From the NCBI GenBank assembly GCA_012064415.1, contig SSNU01000156.1, positions 62,001-126,000 on the forward strand: a stretch of 64,000 nt of DNA, read 5' to 3'. Source of the DNA: Gyrodactylus bullatarudis (Eukaryota; Platyhelminthes; Monogenea; Gyrodactylidea; Gyrodactylidae). The number at the start of each line of letters is the position of its first letter. Position 1 is the stretch's first letter. The position numbers were made by a program, and so were the translations under genes. The notes beneath the pieces are model-generated. The model saw only the letters and a list, made by a program, of their open reading frames with translations, was not told the origin of the DNA and made no database searches. This document shows positions 28,201 through 38,032 of this stretch, piece by piece.

Positions 28201-30272
28201 AAGAACAGACTCAGACATTAATTTAACTAATTGTTGCTCCTTTCACTCAGACATCTGATTATGCTTAAAATTTTAAAAGTTAATTTTCCAACCTACAAGC
28301 AAAAAAAGAGATACTATCAGCTTCTCTGTTCAAAGCTAATTGAAATGAAATTGGCAATCTATGATTTTTACAAAAACCTCGATTTTTTCATCATTTTCTT
28401 GTCTTATTGTGATCCTGAATGTCAACTTTTGATCAGCCTCCCACTTTGAAATCAATAGAAAATTTCAGGTCAAAGTTTGAAAAATGGGATTTTGGTGCCA
28501 TTCATTAAAAAAAATTTTTTTTCAGAATTTTTATCTTAAAATCGTAAGAAGTCAATATGAGTAGGATTCCAAAAAATCTTTAACATTCTAATTTTTGATG
28601 AAAAAATCGAGGTTACTGTAAAAATCATAGATTGTCAATTTCATTTCAATCAGCTTTATATACCAACTCCTAATGCATTGAAATAAGTTTCTTACGCGAA
28701 ATTCTCTGAGTCCATTTAATATCTGCGCAAAATTATTTTTATAATTGTAATAGAATTTTTCAGTTTAAGCAACTCAATAGATTTTTTCTAGTTTCCTGAA
28801 GAACTACTTGGTTCAAATCATGTTGATCTTCAATATCAGTATTCAAAAATCAATTTTAGAAAAAATTAAAATTTTTGAAAGCCAAAAACTTACCTTTTTT
28901 CATTGCGGGATTCCAAAGTTATTCGTGACCCGAAATATTTCCAAAAGTGACTCTAAAGAAAAGTTTTCCCAAAAAAAGATGCCAAGATCTGGTCCATAAT
29001 TAGGTGAAAGAACTTTCATCTTTTTCTATCCATTTTGATTTTATCTTGATAATTTTATTCAAGTGATAAGGACAATAAGAATATGCAACTTTTGGTATCA
29101 ATGGAAATTTTCGGGGTCATTTTTGGAATTTTCCATTTAAATTTGATTGCAAAAACAGTTAGATAGTTTATATCAAAATGACAATTTAGAGCTGTTTTCC
29201 GGATCAGAATCAGACTAAAAGTCCACAGAAGCTCGTAGAAACTTTATTGTGGGAAAATAACAAACTAGATTTTCCAATTATCAAGATATAAATCCTAATA
29301 GAATTACACCTTTCTTCTTGGTTCTGTAGCCAAATTTGAATCAACTGTCTAATTTGATCAGTCACTTCAAACATCCGAAATCAACAAGAATATCGTAGGA
29401 ATGGAATATTTTAAGATTCAAAAAACAGCCAAATTTTTTAGTCAGACTCGATTTTTTCAGGTTTTGATTTTACTATTCAAACATACACCTAGTTAATATG
29501 AAGATGAGAATTTATGATTTTTACAAAATTCTTATTTTTTTCATCAAGAAATCGAATTTGATCGAGATTTTTTGGAATCTAGATCATGAGGCCTCTTTCA
29601 GTATAGTTAGAAAAAATTGTAAGGAAACTACGGTAAATTTGAAATCTTGAAGAAGTGCCAAATTCCCATTTATTTGAACTTTGAGTTGAAAATTTTTGTT
29701 GTTTTCAATGTGAAAGAGTGATCAAAAGTTGATTTTTAGGATCACAATTAGTCAAAGAAATTAAATATGCTGAATCTGGTTTTAAGAATCACCCCATAAT
29801 CGTGTCAAAATCAAATTTTGATTTTTTTTATCATTTTCACTACTTGAAAGTCGATGAAATTTGATATTTTAAGATCCCAGAAAAATGACGAATTTATCAA
29901 AATTTTTATGATGATCATCGGTTTTTTTCTCTAATTGTGATCCTAAAAATCAACTTTTGATCACTCTCTCAAATTGAAATCGTCAAAAATTTTCAACTCA
30001 AAGTTCAAAAAAATGGGAATTTGGTGCTTCTTCAAGATTTAAAATTTACCGTAGTTTCCTTAAAATTTTTTCTAAATTTTTTTTCTCCGTATACTGAAAG
30101 AGGGCCTCATGATCTTGATTCCAAAAAATCTCGATCAAATTCGATTTCTTCATGAAAAAAATAAGAATTTTGTAAAAATCATAAATTCCCATCTTCATAT
30201 TAATTAGCTTCATATGAAATTAAATGACTACTCACATTGTAAAACATAGTAGGATACCATGGCGCTGGTCAT
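4268..30272 (-). CDS. Nephrin/Kirrel-like receptor, five Ig domains, one TM, 10 exons
   Basis: Exons in transcript order: 30272-30236 (candidate first exon), 25896-25618, 23142-22975, 21416-21059, 6800-6459, 6296-6100, 6017-5878, 5640-5403, 5194-4847, 4770-4268. All junctions are GT-AG, phases agree, and the sum of 2610 nt gives 869 aa. Ig1 has Cys51, VQW with WMKDG at 77-81 and LSDGGEFACQ ending in Cys124, the pattern of the first Ig of the Kirrel/Rst/SYG-1/nephrin family. Ig2 has Cys198 and Cys304. Ig3 and Ig4 each keep their Cys pair, with YGP and FGP linkers before Ig4 and Ig5. Ig5 has no Cys pair. A TM helix at about 706-727 precedes a tail of about 140 aa with tyrosines such as IYDDP and a hydrophobic C-terminus LCLV. 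Known family role: homophilic or heterophilic cell recognition. Exons 2-10 are firm; exon 1 is the best of few candidates. Confidence 0.85.
7100..7810. repeat. Foldback element A
   Basis: The left arm starts AAGTTGGTTGGGAATCTATG and the right arm ends with its inverse (CATAAATTCCCAACTT). Inner parts of the arms also mirror each other: GGAGGCTGATCAAAAGAGG on the left pairs with GATCAGCCTCCCACTTTC on the right. No coding capacity. Member of the 'AAGTTGGGAATCTATGATT' subfamily. Confidence 0.75.
9791..10956. mobile_element. 1.17-kb non-autonomous transposon with 63-bp perfect TIRs
   Basis: Positions 9791-9853 (TGTTACCGGTAATCTTGTTA...) are repeated in perfect inverse at 10894-10956. Both flanks carry CATA, a possible 4-bp target duplication. 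The interior has no convincing transposase. A single right-end copy of the same terminus lies at 51407-51469 with two mismatches. Superfamily unknown. Confidence 0.75.
11340..11435 (-). pseudogene. Coding scrap with TDLWIKEKFFIN motif
   Basis: The minus strand reads STDLWIKEKFFIN, nearly the same as GTDLWMKEKFFIN at about 63720-63800. Two loci sharing a peptide rather than just DNA suggests a relic of one protein-coding repeat family. I cannot name the family. Confidence 0.35.
12695..12716. repeat. piggyBac left subterminal palindrome
   Basis: ATGGGGT...ACCCCAT imperfect palindrome, 22 nt, 190 nt inside the left end. It differs at two positions from the one near the right end. Symmetry and placement suggest a transposase-binding or end-synapsis site; that role is inference. 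Confidence 0.7.
12812..14431 (+). pseudogene. piggyBac transposase (DDE_Tnp_1_7), frameshifted
   Basis: Three open frames carry consecutive parts of one transposase: 12812-13435 (acidic N-terminus, then the start of the catalytic domain), about 13381-13950 (TVDEQLISFRGR, IKMWAACDAKNSYL, IITDSFFS) and 14090-14431 (NILDIAAYNAF, then a C-terminal Cys-rich zinc-binding end, CKLCPRN...CKCGNFCC). Frame breaks fall near 13380, 13950 and 14103, so at least three indels separate it from an intact gene. The motifs are those of piggyBac-family DDD enzymes. The copy is inactive. Confidence 0.9.
14479..14500. repeat. piggyBac right subterminal palindrome
   Basis: ATGGGGT...ACCCCAT, 22 nt, matching the left copy at 20 of 22 positions and lying 39 nt from the right end. 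Confidence 0.7.
15189..15545 (-). CDS. Possible small nested ORF with signal-like segment
   Basis: A 118-codon frame on the minus strand ends in TAG, and an AATAAA follows about 18 nt downstream (15166-15171 on the plus strand). An internal ATG would give about 44 aa starting MQLSILFFIVFLFNF, which looks like a signal peptide, followed by an acidic, single-Cys tail. It lies inside the receptor's large intron on the same strand. No family recognised; it could be a chance ORF beside a chance poly(A) signal. Confidence 0.3.
   Translation of the reverse strand: MSTSLTKFSPSDCIMRELAVILKSSKLYRSSRSAVENEILYSFVDYLHSIRSVTNKLRSYHDRGNCPFSSLYIFMMQLSILFFIVFLFNFHPHYEDEMTHGDASCTFPEQISSSLLEF
15661..16052. repeat. 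Foldback element B
   Basis: Begins AGCTAATTGATATGACGTTGG and ends with the inverse form (AAAATCATAGATTCCCAACTT). Arms mirror each other over most of their length with a short centre, so a transcript would fold into a hairpin. No coding capacity. Confidence 0.7.
16101..16622. repeat. Foldback element C
   Basis: Begins CCTAGTTAATATGAAGATGG and ends CATCTTCATATTAATTAGCT, its near-perfect inverse. Inner motif GTGATCAAAAGTTGATT is shared with elements F, J and K. It is the 'GAAGATGGGAATTTATG' subfamily, placed directly after element B. Confidence 0.75.
17600..18225 (+). pseudogene. Non-LTR retrotransposon fragment (RT C-terminal region)
   Basis: About 17967-18220 reads MERIQYLYLRSC ... PLWLRRIATAASL, matching ALERIQYIMLCSC ... 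PLWLRRTAA in the better LINE copy at 39.8 kb. Upstream, about 17670-17735 reads SHIRSNLDYSKSLLYSYLH, which recurs at 26.1 kb. Frames are broken, so this is a dead 3' fragment. Confidence 0.6.
20045..20737. mobile_element. Non-autonomous transposon with TGTTAC termini
   Basis: Left arm from 20045 (TGTTACTGTGAGTCTGG...) is mirrored by the right arm ending at 20737 (...CCAGACTCATAGTAACA). The arms match over about 70 nt with some mismatches, and a TAT flank is present on both sides. The terminus resembles the 9791-10956 element. Interior is AT-rich with no coding capacity. Confidence 0.6.
22739..22785. repeat. Foldback-family terminal scrap
   Basis: GTAAAAATCATAAAATTCCCAG and following bases match the right end of the foldback family. 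No matching left arm is nearby. It lies in the 1558-nt intron of the receptor gene. Confidence 0.4.
24289..24482. repeat. Short inverted repeat (hairpin MITE-like)
   Basis: ACAGTAAAAATATTTCTA at 24291 and onward is mirrored by the sequence ending at 24482. The left arm has a small internal duplication (ATTGAAACA twice). Arms carry ACACGAATATTTA and its inverse. Confidence 0.55.
25080..25160. mobile_element. 81-bp piggyBac-type MITE
   Basis: Starts CCCCTTCGATCCC and ends GGGTTCGAAGGGG, with ATAA on both flanks (a variant of the TTAA target). It carries a perfect palindrome AGAGGTCGTATACGACCTCT. A related right end TCGAAAGGGTTAA occurs at about 61076-61087. Confidence 0.55.
25920..26230 (+). 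pseudogene. LINE fragment (RT C-terminal region)
   Basis: Reads SGLNPLWVRRYAF near the start and, at about 26130-26190, SHIRLKIDYSKSLLYSYLH, matching the 17.7-kb fragment. A short relative of the first part lies at 21623-21680. All are frame-broken remnants. Confidence 0.45.
26456..26729. mobile_element. MITE with 27-bp TIRs
   Basis: TTTTTAGACAATACACCTAC at 26456 is mirrored by GTAGGTGTATTGTCTAAAAA ending at 26729. About 274 bp, no coding capacity. Confidence 0.6.
27440..27985. repeat. Foldback element D, rearranged
   Basis: The right half (27715-27985) has the family's AAGTTGG start and CATAGATTCCCAACTTCAT end. The left half has family inner sequence but a damaged outer arm. Confidence 0.5.
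28332..28658. repeat. Foldback element E, short form
   Basis: AAAGCTAATTGAAATGAAAT at the left is mirrored by ATTTCATTTCAATCAGCTTT at the right. At about 327 bp it lacks most of the central spacer seen in full copies. Confidence 0.7.
29488..30210. repeat. Foldback element F
   Basis: Starts CCTAGTTAATATGAAGATG and ends CATCTTCATATTAATTAGC. About 723 bp with two long mirrored arms and a central spacer. It ends 26 nt from the candidate first exon of the Ig receptor, inside its first intron. Confidence 0.75.
30236..30272 (-). CDS. Candidate signal-peptide exon of the Ig receptor
   Basis: ATG at 30272-30270 opens 12 codons plus one base (MTSAMVSYYVLQ) and ends at a consensus donor GTGAGT. An in-frame TAG lies four codons upstream. 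Joining phase 1 to the acceptor at 25896 gives a hydrophobic run YYVLQYLFVHLL followed by TRATSSE, a plausible cleaved signal. The implied intron is 4339 nt. The donor sits about 26 nt from the edge of a foldback element. This is inference from phase and composition; no other candidate looked better between 25.9 and 31 kb. Confidence 0.45.
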
Positions 30273-31036
30273 TCTATGAGTCTATTAAGGATAAAAGCTC
30301 CAAGTGGTATCTGTTCCATTTTCTTTTTCTACGGTATTCTCTAAATATGAAGTTGGGTAATCTATTAAATCACATCATATATATTCTCAGTGATGCAGAT
30401 ATTTTCGGCCAATCACATTAGAGATACATTTTCCAATACAATGAGGATTTCAATGCAATACAATTACATTGAGAATTTCAAATCTTAAATGTTAGTAAGT
30501 TGTAGAATTCCAAATTTCCACGATTTCCATATTTGGTCTCAAAATTTTGATCGATTTCGAAGACTTGAAGCAATCAAATGCTAATGATATTTTGGATCAA
30601 CATTAGACCAATGAAGTTGACAGAAATCCGGCATCCAAAACTTAAAATTTTTAATTTTGGATTATTTTTTTTGGTGATAGTGGAAAAACTCAAAATTTTC
30701 AATTTTCCATAATGTTGAAGATTTTCTGTGAACTTCATTATCAACTTCCGTATCGCTTTTTGAGGCTTTCCAACAAAATTTCTTAGACATTAATTTTTTC
30801 TTAATGCTTCCTCGGAGTGTTGAGTCTTTTGTATAATGAAATAACAAGACCTCTCTTTGTTTGATTTAGAACAAAATGAGAATAGTTCAGCCATGAGCCA
30901 TCAACTACGACTGTTGGACCTCCATTTTAGATAGCTTTCACACCTGGTAAAACGTAATAAAGTCGTTCTGAAAATAAATAAATTTTATCCTGATATAATT
31001 TATTATATTTTAATTTATTTTATTATAAAATTTAAA

Positions 31037-32029
31037 TTATTTAGTACCTTTAACGTCGGCTACACTTGATCTTGTTTTTTTTCTATGATCTTTGTTCATT
31101 TCTTGTTTGGTTTTATTTGTATCATTGTGAGCACTTTTTCGTTTGCTTTTATTTTTGGCGATAGCCCTGTTAAGACGGAAAACATTGCAACATATGATTT
31201 TATTGGCCATCAAGAGCTGATGAAAATCAATTGGAATGTAATCATATAAAAGACACCCGTCAATGCTGAAATTCTTCGTAATTAATTTACTACTTTGGGT
31301 ATATTCATTGATACGTTCAAGAAGGATCGTTTCCAATTCTTTTTCAACAATTTTTTTCATCATTACGCTAGAGAAATCCTTTGTCTCATCGGTCATTTCA
31401 GATTTGCATAATTTCTCAAAAGCCTTAAGGGATGTTTGACATGAGGTGAAACCCTCGAATAATTTTTCACCAAGTATTTCCCTTTCTTCGTCAGAAATGT
31501 TCATTCTAGCGTGACAATGTTCTGAATTATCTTCGAGAAAATATCGATGACAAAGTAATATTTTCAAATCTACCGTGTTTTCATTCACCTTGTCGATATG
31601 TTTTTTATCTTGATGTAGTTCTGCCAGCATTTCATAGCACCTTTTACAATCATCAGCCAGGTGAAGCAGTTTTGTGAAAAATTGATGACAGTAAAACTGA
31701 TCTAAATTCTTTTTATGATAAGCCTGACTTCCCTCAAACTCGGACTTGGATCCATGATAGATTTCCTTGACCAGGGTGATAACCTCGTCAAACTTTGGCA
31801 TGTTCTCATATGCGTGAAAGCTAGATCTTCTGGTTGCTTCCTTAAGAGACTGGAGAGAATTCAAGAAATTTTGAAATTTCTCTGAACGAACGTCAATCCT
31901 TCCTCTGTCATCTTTATTAATGATTGTATCGAGTCTTTCCAGTTCTTCAATAGTTAAATTTTTCTTTTCGACTTTTGAATTTTTCTCATCTGGAAATGTA
32001 TACTGGACACTGGGCGTAGTGGTTTGCAT
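31037..32029 (-). CDS. Uncharacterised helical protein, basic C-terminus
   Basis: Single open frame of 330 aa. The frame runs up to 32044 but the first ATG is at 32029-32027 (MQTTTPSVQYTF). The protein is mostly charged helices with scattered Cys (CKRCYEM, IICCNVF) and ends in a lysine/arginine-rich region (KNKSKRKS, KDHRKKTRSS) that could act as a nuclear localisation signal. No signal peptide or TM segment. It lies 386 nt downstream of the polymerase delta stop codon, on the same strand. I do not recognise the family and infer no function. Confidence 0.7.
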   Translation of the reverse strand: MQTTTPSVQYTFPDEKNSKVEKKNLTIEELERLDTIINKDDRGRIDVRSEKFQNFLNSLQSLKEATRRSSFHAYENMPKFDEVITLVKEIYHGSKSEFEGSQAYHKKNLDQFYCHQFFTKLLHLADDCKRCYEMLAELHQDKKHIDKVNENTVDLKILLCHRYFLEDNSEHCHARMNISDEEREILGEKLFEGFTSCQTSLKAFEKLCKSEMTDETKDFSSVMMKKIVEKELETILLERINEYTQSSKLITKNFSIDGCLLYDYIPIDFHQLLMANKIICCNVFRLNRAIAKNKSKRKSAHNDTNKTKQEMNKDHRKKTRSSVADVKGTK

Positions 32030-32414
32030 TTTGTCAATTGACAAATGCTATTGAAAGTTTAGGATTACAAAATATGTCGAATTATTTATGCGCAGTTTGG
32101 TTGTCGATTTGTTTGTGAATCAATCATAAAAATATTTTGTTCTCGACTCCATTTGATAGGCTCCGATAACGTAAGGAAATATTCCTAATGCTTAAAATTT
32201 TAATTACATAATTCTCATGATAACATACCGCTCTAGCTATCGAAAACTAGTCAGATCAGAGGACTGTAAAATTAACTGATTGATCATGAATCTACATCTA
32301 ATGAATTTGTATATTTTGTGATTGAATGGAAATTTTAATGCGAGGAAAAGTTGGAATTTCATAAAAACATCTATGTATATTTTTGAAGATACAAATAAAT
32401 CAAAAAAGCTATTT

Positions 32415-35400
32415 TCACCAGGTCAAATCTCCGAACCTTTTAACCAGTTCTGTTTGAGTATCGAGATCTTTTTGTGACTTTGTACGCATGTAGAATATTG
32501 GACAGTCTCGACTGAAAGAGAAAGGTAAAATTATTAAATTTTTTTGAATATACTTGCAAGTAGAGACATGGAATTATTTTTTAATGGTAAGGACGAACCT
32601 AGTACAAATAATTTCCTGATTTAGGAATCCCTGACAAGACTGGCATTGTGTCCACAGACGATTGTATGACTTTTCGAGTTCCTTTAACGAACTAATTTCC
32701 TTTTGATATAGCTCAGACGCTCTATCTTCACAATGGACACATAGGGCAGAGTCTAAATTATCAGTTAATTTGTAAACCATCAAGATTTGTGAGTAATATA
32801 ACTACATTTGAATTACTTGAGTCTTTAAGGACCACCTTGCATCCGATGCAGGTCGCTTTCTTCATTGTGAATGCACTCATTTGACCAATCTTTGAATGGA
32901 CCACGGATTTGACCATCGTATGTTGACCATCTAAAAGTTTATCAAAATTTTTAATATATATTTTGAGAATGTCGTTGGTGTGATTTGAATATCGGATAAT
33001 TTATTGAGAATTGGAAGCCTTACAATTCATTCAGTAATTCCCAAAATGTAATTTACGTCTAACAGAGTACAAATTTTATGCTTGAATAATTGAAAATAGA
33101 AGTAGAAAATAATACAGCTTCGTTCAAATACCTTTATCTTATATAAATCGATCTTGATTTTTTGTCATTTCTTCCGAATAACATCTAAAAGTTCTATAGA
33201 GAAGGTTAAACTTTATAATTCCTTATAAATTGAATTTTAAACAGTCTTCATAAAAATATCAGACTTTTTTAAAAATGCTGCTAGATTTTCAATGAATTTT
33301 TACTAAAATTTTGAATATCTATTTTGCTGGTAAAGCTTCAAGTGTTTTTTCAATTAAAACAGTAATAGAATCATGTTAGGATCATTTCTGTTATTCCACT
33401 ATGCCTACAAGAGAATTTAGGGAAAATGAGCAATACTCGACTATGCATGGGATTGCAAAAGAATTTTCAGTTATTTTAGATCTCACACATCATTGTTATC
33501 AAAATTATTAGAATACAATTTTTTAGTAATTGATCTGAAAATTTTCATCTTTTTGAAGTACAGATCTTGAAGCCGCGACATTGGCCAACTTCTAGCCTTA
33601 TCTTGAAACGCCAAGGGGGTCTAGTCTCTTTCGAGACAGGATCCATGAAGTATTTTTAGATAGCTCGAATTAAGGTATTTTTTTCATGATCAGACGGTGA
33701 AATAAATTTGCTTGAGTAAAATCTTTAAACCACCCTCGGTTACTTTGAAATCAACTCAAAGTTCAAGTTTTTTCATCCATCAATGCAATTATTTATAGTT
33801 TTAAATTTATAATCAAGATAGGCTCACGGAGAAATATGGATTTTGCTTTACTCTCGCCAAGAATTGGATCGAAAATACGCAGGAGAGGGTTGGAAAGTTG
33901 ATTCTCCAGATAGTACTTGGTATCGATTGGAATATTGTGTTCGAGGACATATCTGAAATAGTAAAATTCAATTGTGACAACTGAATATCATGATAAATGA
34001 TCTACTGGTGAACTAGATGAAATAGTGTTAGATTTGGCTAAAGCAATATGGTAAATAATTTAAAAATAACAGTTTTTTCATATAGATTTCGAGAAAAATT
34101 TGGAATTTTGGTTTCATTGAAATTATTGTGGCTTTAAAGTGTTTATTATAGCTCACATTACTATTCTAAAATGAGGGAAATAATCTGGAAAAGATTCTCT
34201 ACAACTCTTTGCCTCAAACTTTAAAGCTACTCTTTTGGTTTAGAAGCTATGCTCGATAGTATCTCTCATAATTCAATTTTTCAATTAGCAAAAATGAAAA
34301 AATTCAAATCTCTTTTTCTGAAACTATTTGGACTAGCGGAGAACATTGACATTTGTGAAAATAGCTGAAATTCATGAATCTGCTTTGAAAATTTGGGAAA
34401 AACGTCTCAAAACTGACCAAAAGTGGTGAAAAACTGGGCATTTTGTATGTTTTATATTTTAACACATGAATGAATTTATTTACTATATGATCAAAGTGAA
34501 AATTTCAAAAATGAATTTTTCTCAGTTAGAGCATGAATATTTAATCAAAGCATGTAACATTGTAAAAAAAATTTATTACCCTTATATGATTAGCTTTGGA
34601 AAAGGGAAAAATTTGAAATTTTCAGAAAAGATTAAATAGAATGAATCACTTACAATGGATCTTCAGCTTTTGTGTAAGCAGCAGCTCCTTTATTAGAAGC
34701 TGTAATGACATATTGAACACGATCACCGAGTTGAGGGGCAGAACCAGCATCACGCTTGCGCATTTTGTTGGCTAATTCGACATGGGCTTGCTTAGCAGCG
34801 TATTCTTCGTCAGTTTTTGATAGCTCTTTAGAAATGACCAGCTGTGAGATATCTATTCGATTACATAGTAGGTCACTAATTAAATCTTGAGCATTTGATA
34901 TGGCCTTCTCAGGGTCTCTACAAATTTGAGAGAGAAATCAGGTTGATCATTAGATTGGGTATTAAAATTGTATTTTATTGCATAATTAAAATTTATTCAT
35001 TGATATCATGGGTAAATTATTATCGACTATGCAAAGAACTCGAACAATCAAATTTAAGCATGCAAACAAACCATTCAAATCGACCAATGAAAGATGGGCA
35101 TTGAGTAGTAAAAAATGATGAGGTCCTACTATAATATGATAAGAAATGAAACTAACCTATCAATGAGAATCTTTTGTAGACACATGTTGATGACATTTGC
35201 AACAAGTGGGCAATTATCTCTGCGGACAGTTTCAATGCCCTTGCAGTCCATCTTGTCATACGTATCTGGTTTGGTGTAATAAAGGCCTGCATATCTCTTT
35301 TTATTGCACAGGAGATATGGAAAGTAGACTTTTTCAAATTCAAGTTTGATTGGTTGTACAAAATGAGACGAAATCTCTTCGGCTGCCTTCTTGCCAAGTT

Positions 35401-37905
35401 CCATGGCTTCAGCTACAGTTTTGACGCCGAATTTGCACATGACCGAATCAGTATCACCGTAAATGACTACAGCGTTATGTTCATAGCCATTGGCAATAGT
35501 AAACTTTTCTTCGACCAGAGATTTTGTCTCAAAAATCATTGAACGACCAAATGAAGTTACTGAAGCCGATATTTCCAGACAGGGCAATTTTCCAACTTGA
35601 GCACCAGTAAAACCGTAAACCGAGTTTGCACTAATCTTTAGAGCTAATTGGCGACCGTCAAGGACCCTCTTTTTGAAGATGTCTGTTTCAGCAGCTAATT
35701 CACGCTTGGCTCTTATAATAGGGATGAGTTTCAAATTCAAAATTAATTTTTGAGATAGAGAATTAACTTACTGCTTACGCGCGGCCAATAGCTGCTCAAG
35801 AATTTGGGGAAGAATTCCTTTTCTCACAGATGCTTTAACAAAATGTGCACCGGTTGGAGTGCGAATATACTGATCTTCTGTTAGACCGTATTTGGTGACC
35901 AATTGCTGTATTGTTTCCCCTGGCTTTGGCTTAAGCAATGTTGTATAACAGAGATTATGGGCCATCATAATGCTAGGATACAGGGAACTAAAGTCGAGAG
36001 TTGCCACAGGTTCATTGTAAAAGCCTTTGATTGGATCGATAACAGTGGCACCAGCAAAATCATCACCTTGTTCCACTTTATGAGCGGGTATGAGAAAATC
36101 ATGGTTCTTGGCTTTACGTAAGAGCTGTGACATGACTTTGATCTGTTGGCCTCTAGTTAAAAGGTAGGTGATGGGAACACCTGTTACACGAGCCATTTCA
36201 ACAGAATTAACTAGACACATTAGTTTGTCCATCAGACGTAAAGGAAGATATGCATCTTTGAGACAGTAAACAGCTAGACGTCGGCGTGTCTGTGAACTGC
36301 CATTCTGCAGATCGGTAATTACTGAATGATGGACGTCTTCTTTTTGTTCTTCAAGAAAGTGATAACTGACAGCGTTCAAGGAATAACTACGAAGTTTATA
36401 ATCTCTAATTAAAATTTGAAGTAAATCTAATTGGACACGGCCTTCAATGTTGACAAGTTTGTTCTCTCGACGGCCCATTTGCTTTGATTGAATGTGAGAG
36501 TCATGGACTTGCGAGCGTATGCCTTTTACACGACTTAGGAAACCAAATGATTCAACCTTCAAGTGGTTTGCTCGATTTATAAGATATGGCATATCAAAGT
36601 TTTGGATATTATAGCCCGTGATGATATCGGGATCGACTTGACGAACAAAAGCTGCCCATTTCTAAAAGTGATCATTTATAGAAATATGCTGTATAATTAA
36701 TGCTATTTAATTTAACTCACTTCCAAAAGTTCTTTTTCTGTTTTACAAGGAATAACATGAGAGCCAACAATGGGATCACAAGTGTCTAGTGTGAAAACAT
36801 TTCTAATGAATGGTTTTGGGCTGGATCCATAAGAGTTGACCATGTTTGCAATCTGAATGACGGGATCAATGTCAGGAGTTGGGAAAATACCTTTCCTGCC
36901 AGCACATTCAATGTCAAAACTCATGATTCGCATGGGAGCAATGGCAGACCAAGGCCCTTCTGAAGGTAAAACCTTTAATTTTTCATATGAAACATCAAGC
37001 TCAAGTTGACATCGAGATTCACGTGGGAATGGGGAAATGGTTTTTTCATTCAACTTGATATTAGCAGTTGATTTGATTGGTGAGGAAATTGAGGAATCAC
37101 GAATTGAATATGACCCAGCCTCTAATTCAATCCAACAACAACCGGTCATGTCAGTATCGACCATAAAGCGAATTTCAAAATCGATATTGGACTCAAAAGA
37201 TTGCACAAAATACTAGAATAATAGGGATGAGAATATTTTATTTACCATTTTGTCACCATTGATAGAGATACCACCTTCTAATAATCTTTTCGCCGGAGCT
37301 ATTAACTTGGGTAAAGCCACGCTAATCTTTATATAATCTGATTTAGTCATATTCTGGAATCCATAAATATTTTCTTTCGACTCTAGTTTGCATGAAAGAA
37401 CAACATTTTTAAGACCGTCTAGTTGATTTGCTTTCAAATCCTTAAATATAGCAGAATTTAGTGCCTCTCGGAAACTTTCGAGACGACTTCCATCGAATGA
37501 TTTAGGTGCAGCAACATAAAAGTATGGTAAAAATCCGTAAACATGAGCACAGATGCTGTTGCCAAGTTGATTTATACCAAAAAGACGGATAACTGGGACT
37601 ACACTTTCTTGCGATCCGGGCATTCCATTAAGATAGGAGCCCTTGTAACTGGAAACTTCAAATGATTGAAATACTAGATTATGCTCTGAAGGATCAAAGG
37701 GTTCTAACGCAGGTCTAGGCCAGGTATGATATTCAATGTCATTTTTCAGCAAATTAGTTTCATCCTCTTTAACAATATTGAATTCTTTAATGTCTTCTTC
37801 TTCGAGAAAGAGAAGCTCTTGCTCAAATGTTGACATTTCATCTGGATTCTTTTCTTTCTTAACATTATTCTGGCTGGATTTATTGATAAAAGGTCGTTTC
37901 GACAT
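32415..37905 (-). CDS. POLD1: DNA polymerase delta catalytic subunit, nine exons, complete
   Basis: Exons: 37905-37246, 37212-36721, 36661-35772, 35711-35157, 34917-34654, 33952-33828, 32930-32817, 32752-32599, 32511-32415. They sum to 3351 nt, 1116 aa, close to human (about 1107). All introns are GT-AG and phases agree. Motifs in order: FDIEC (319-323, Exo I), YNIQNFD (401-407, Exo II), YCLKDAY (Asp520, Exo III), [10 protein letters not shown] (Asp607, motif A), [12 protein letters not shown] (motif B), YGDTDS (765-770, motif C). The C-terminus has CysA (1023, 1026, 1038, 1041) and CysB (1070, 1073, 1083, 1088), the latter known to hold a 4Fe-4S cluster. The enzyme is the lagging-strand replicase with 3'-5' proofreading. 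The ATG at 37905 (MSKRPFINK) is the first in frame. Intron 1 is only 33 nt. Exon 8 ends at a weak donor, GTTCGT. Confidence 0.96.
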
Positions 37906-38032
37906 TTTAAATTTCAAAATTTGAACTATTTAAACTAATAAGAAATGATATTCAAGGTGTTTAAATTAAAAGCATAGGCTAGCTTTTAAATTTGTAAAAT
38001 TTTTGATCAAATTAGTACAAATCCATTTATTA
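37906..38032. promoter_or_regulatory. 127-bp divergent promoter region
   Basis: Lies between the polymerase delta ATG (minus) and the claudin-like ATG (plus). AT-rich, with no clear TATA box for either side. A shared bidirectional promoter is inferred from spacing only. Confidence 0.5.

Noticed and set aside
33115..33180. LINE scrap in polymerase delta intron 6
   Set aside because: Only a few codons (FKYLYL) resemble the LINE fragment at 17.97 kb, which is too little to call.
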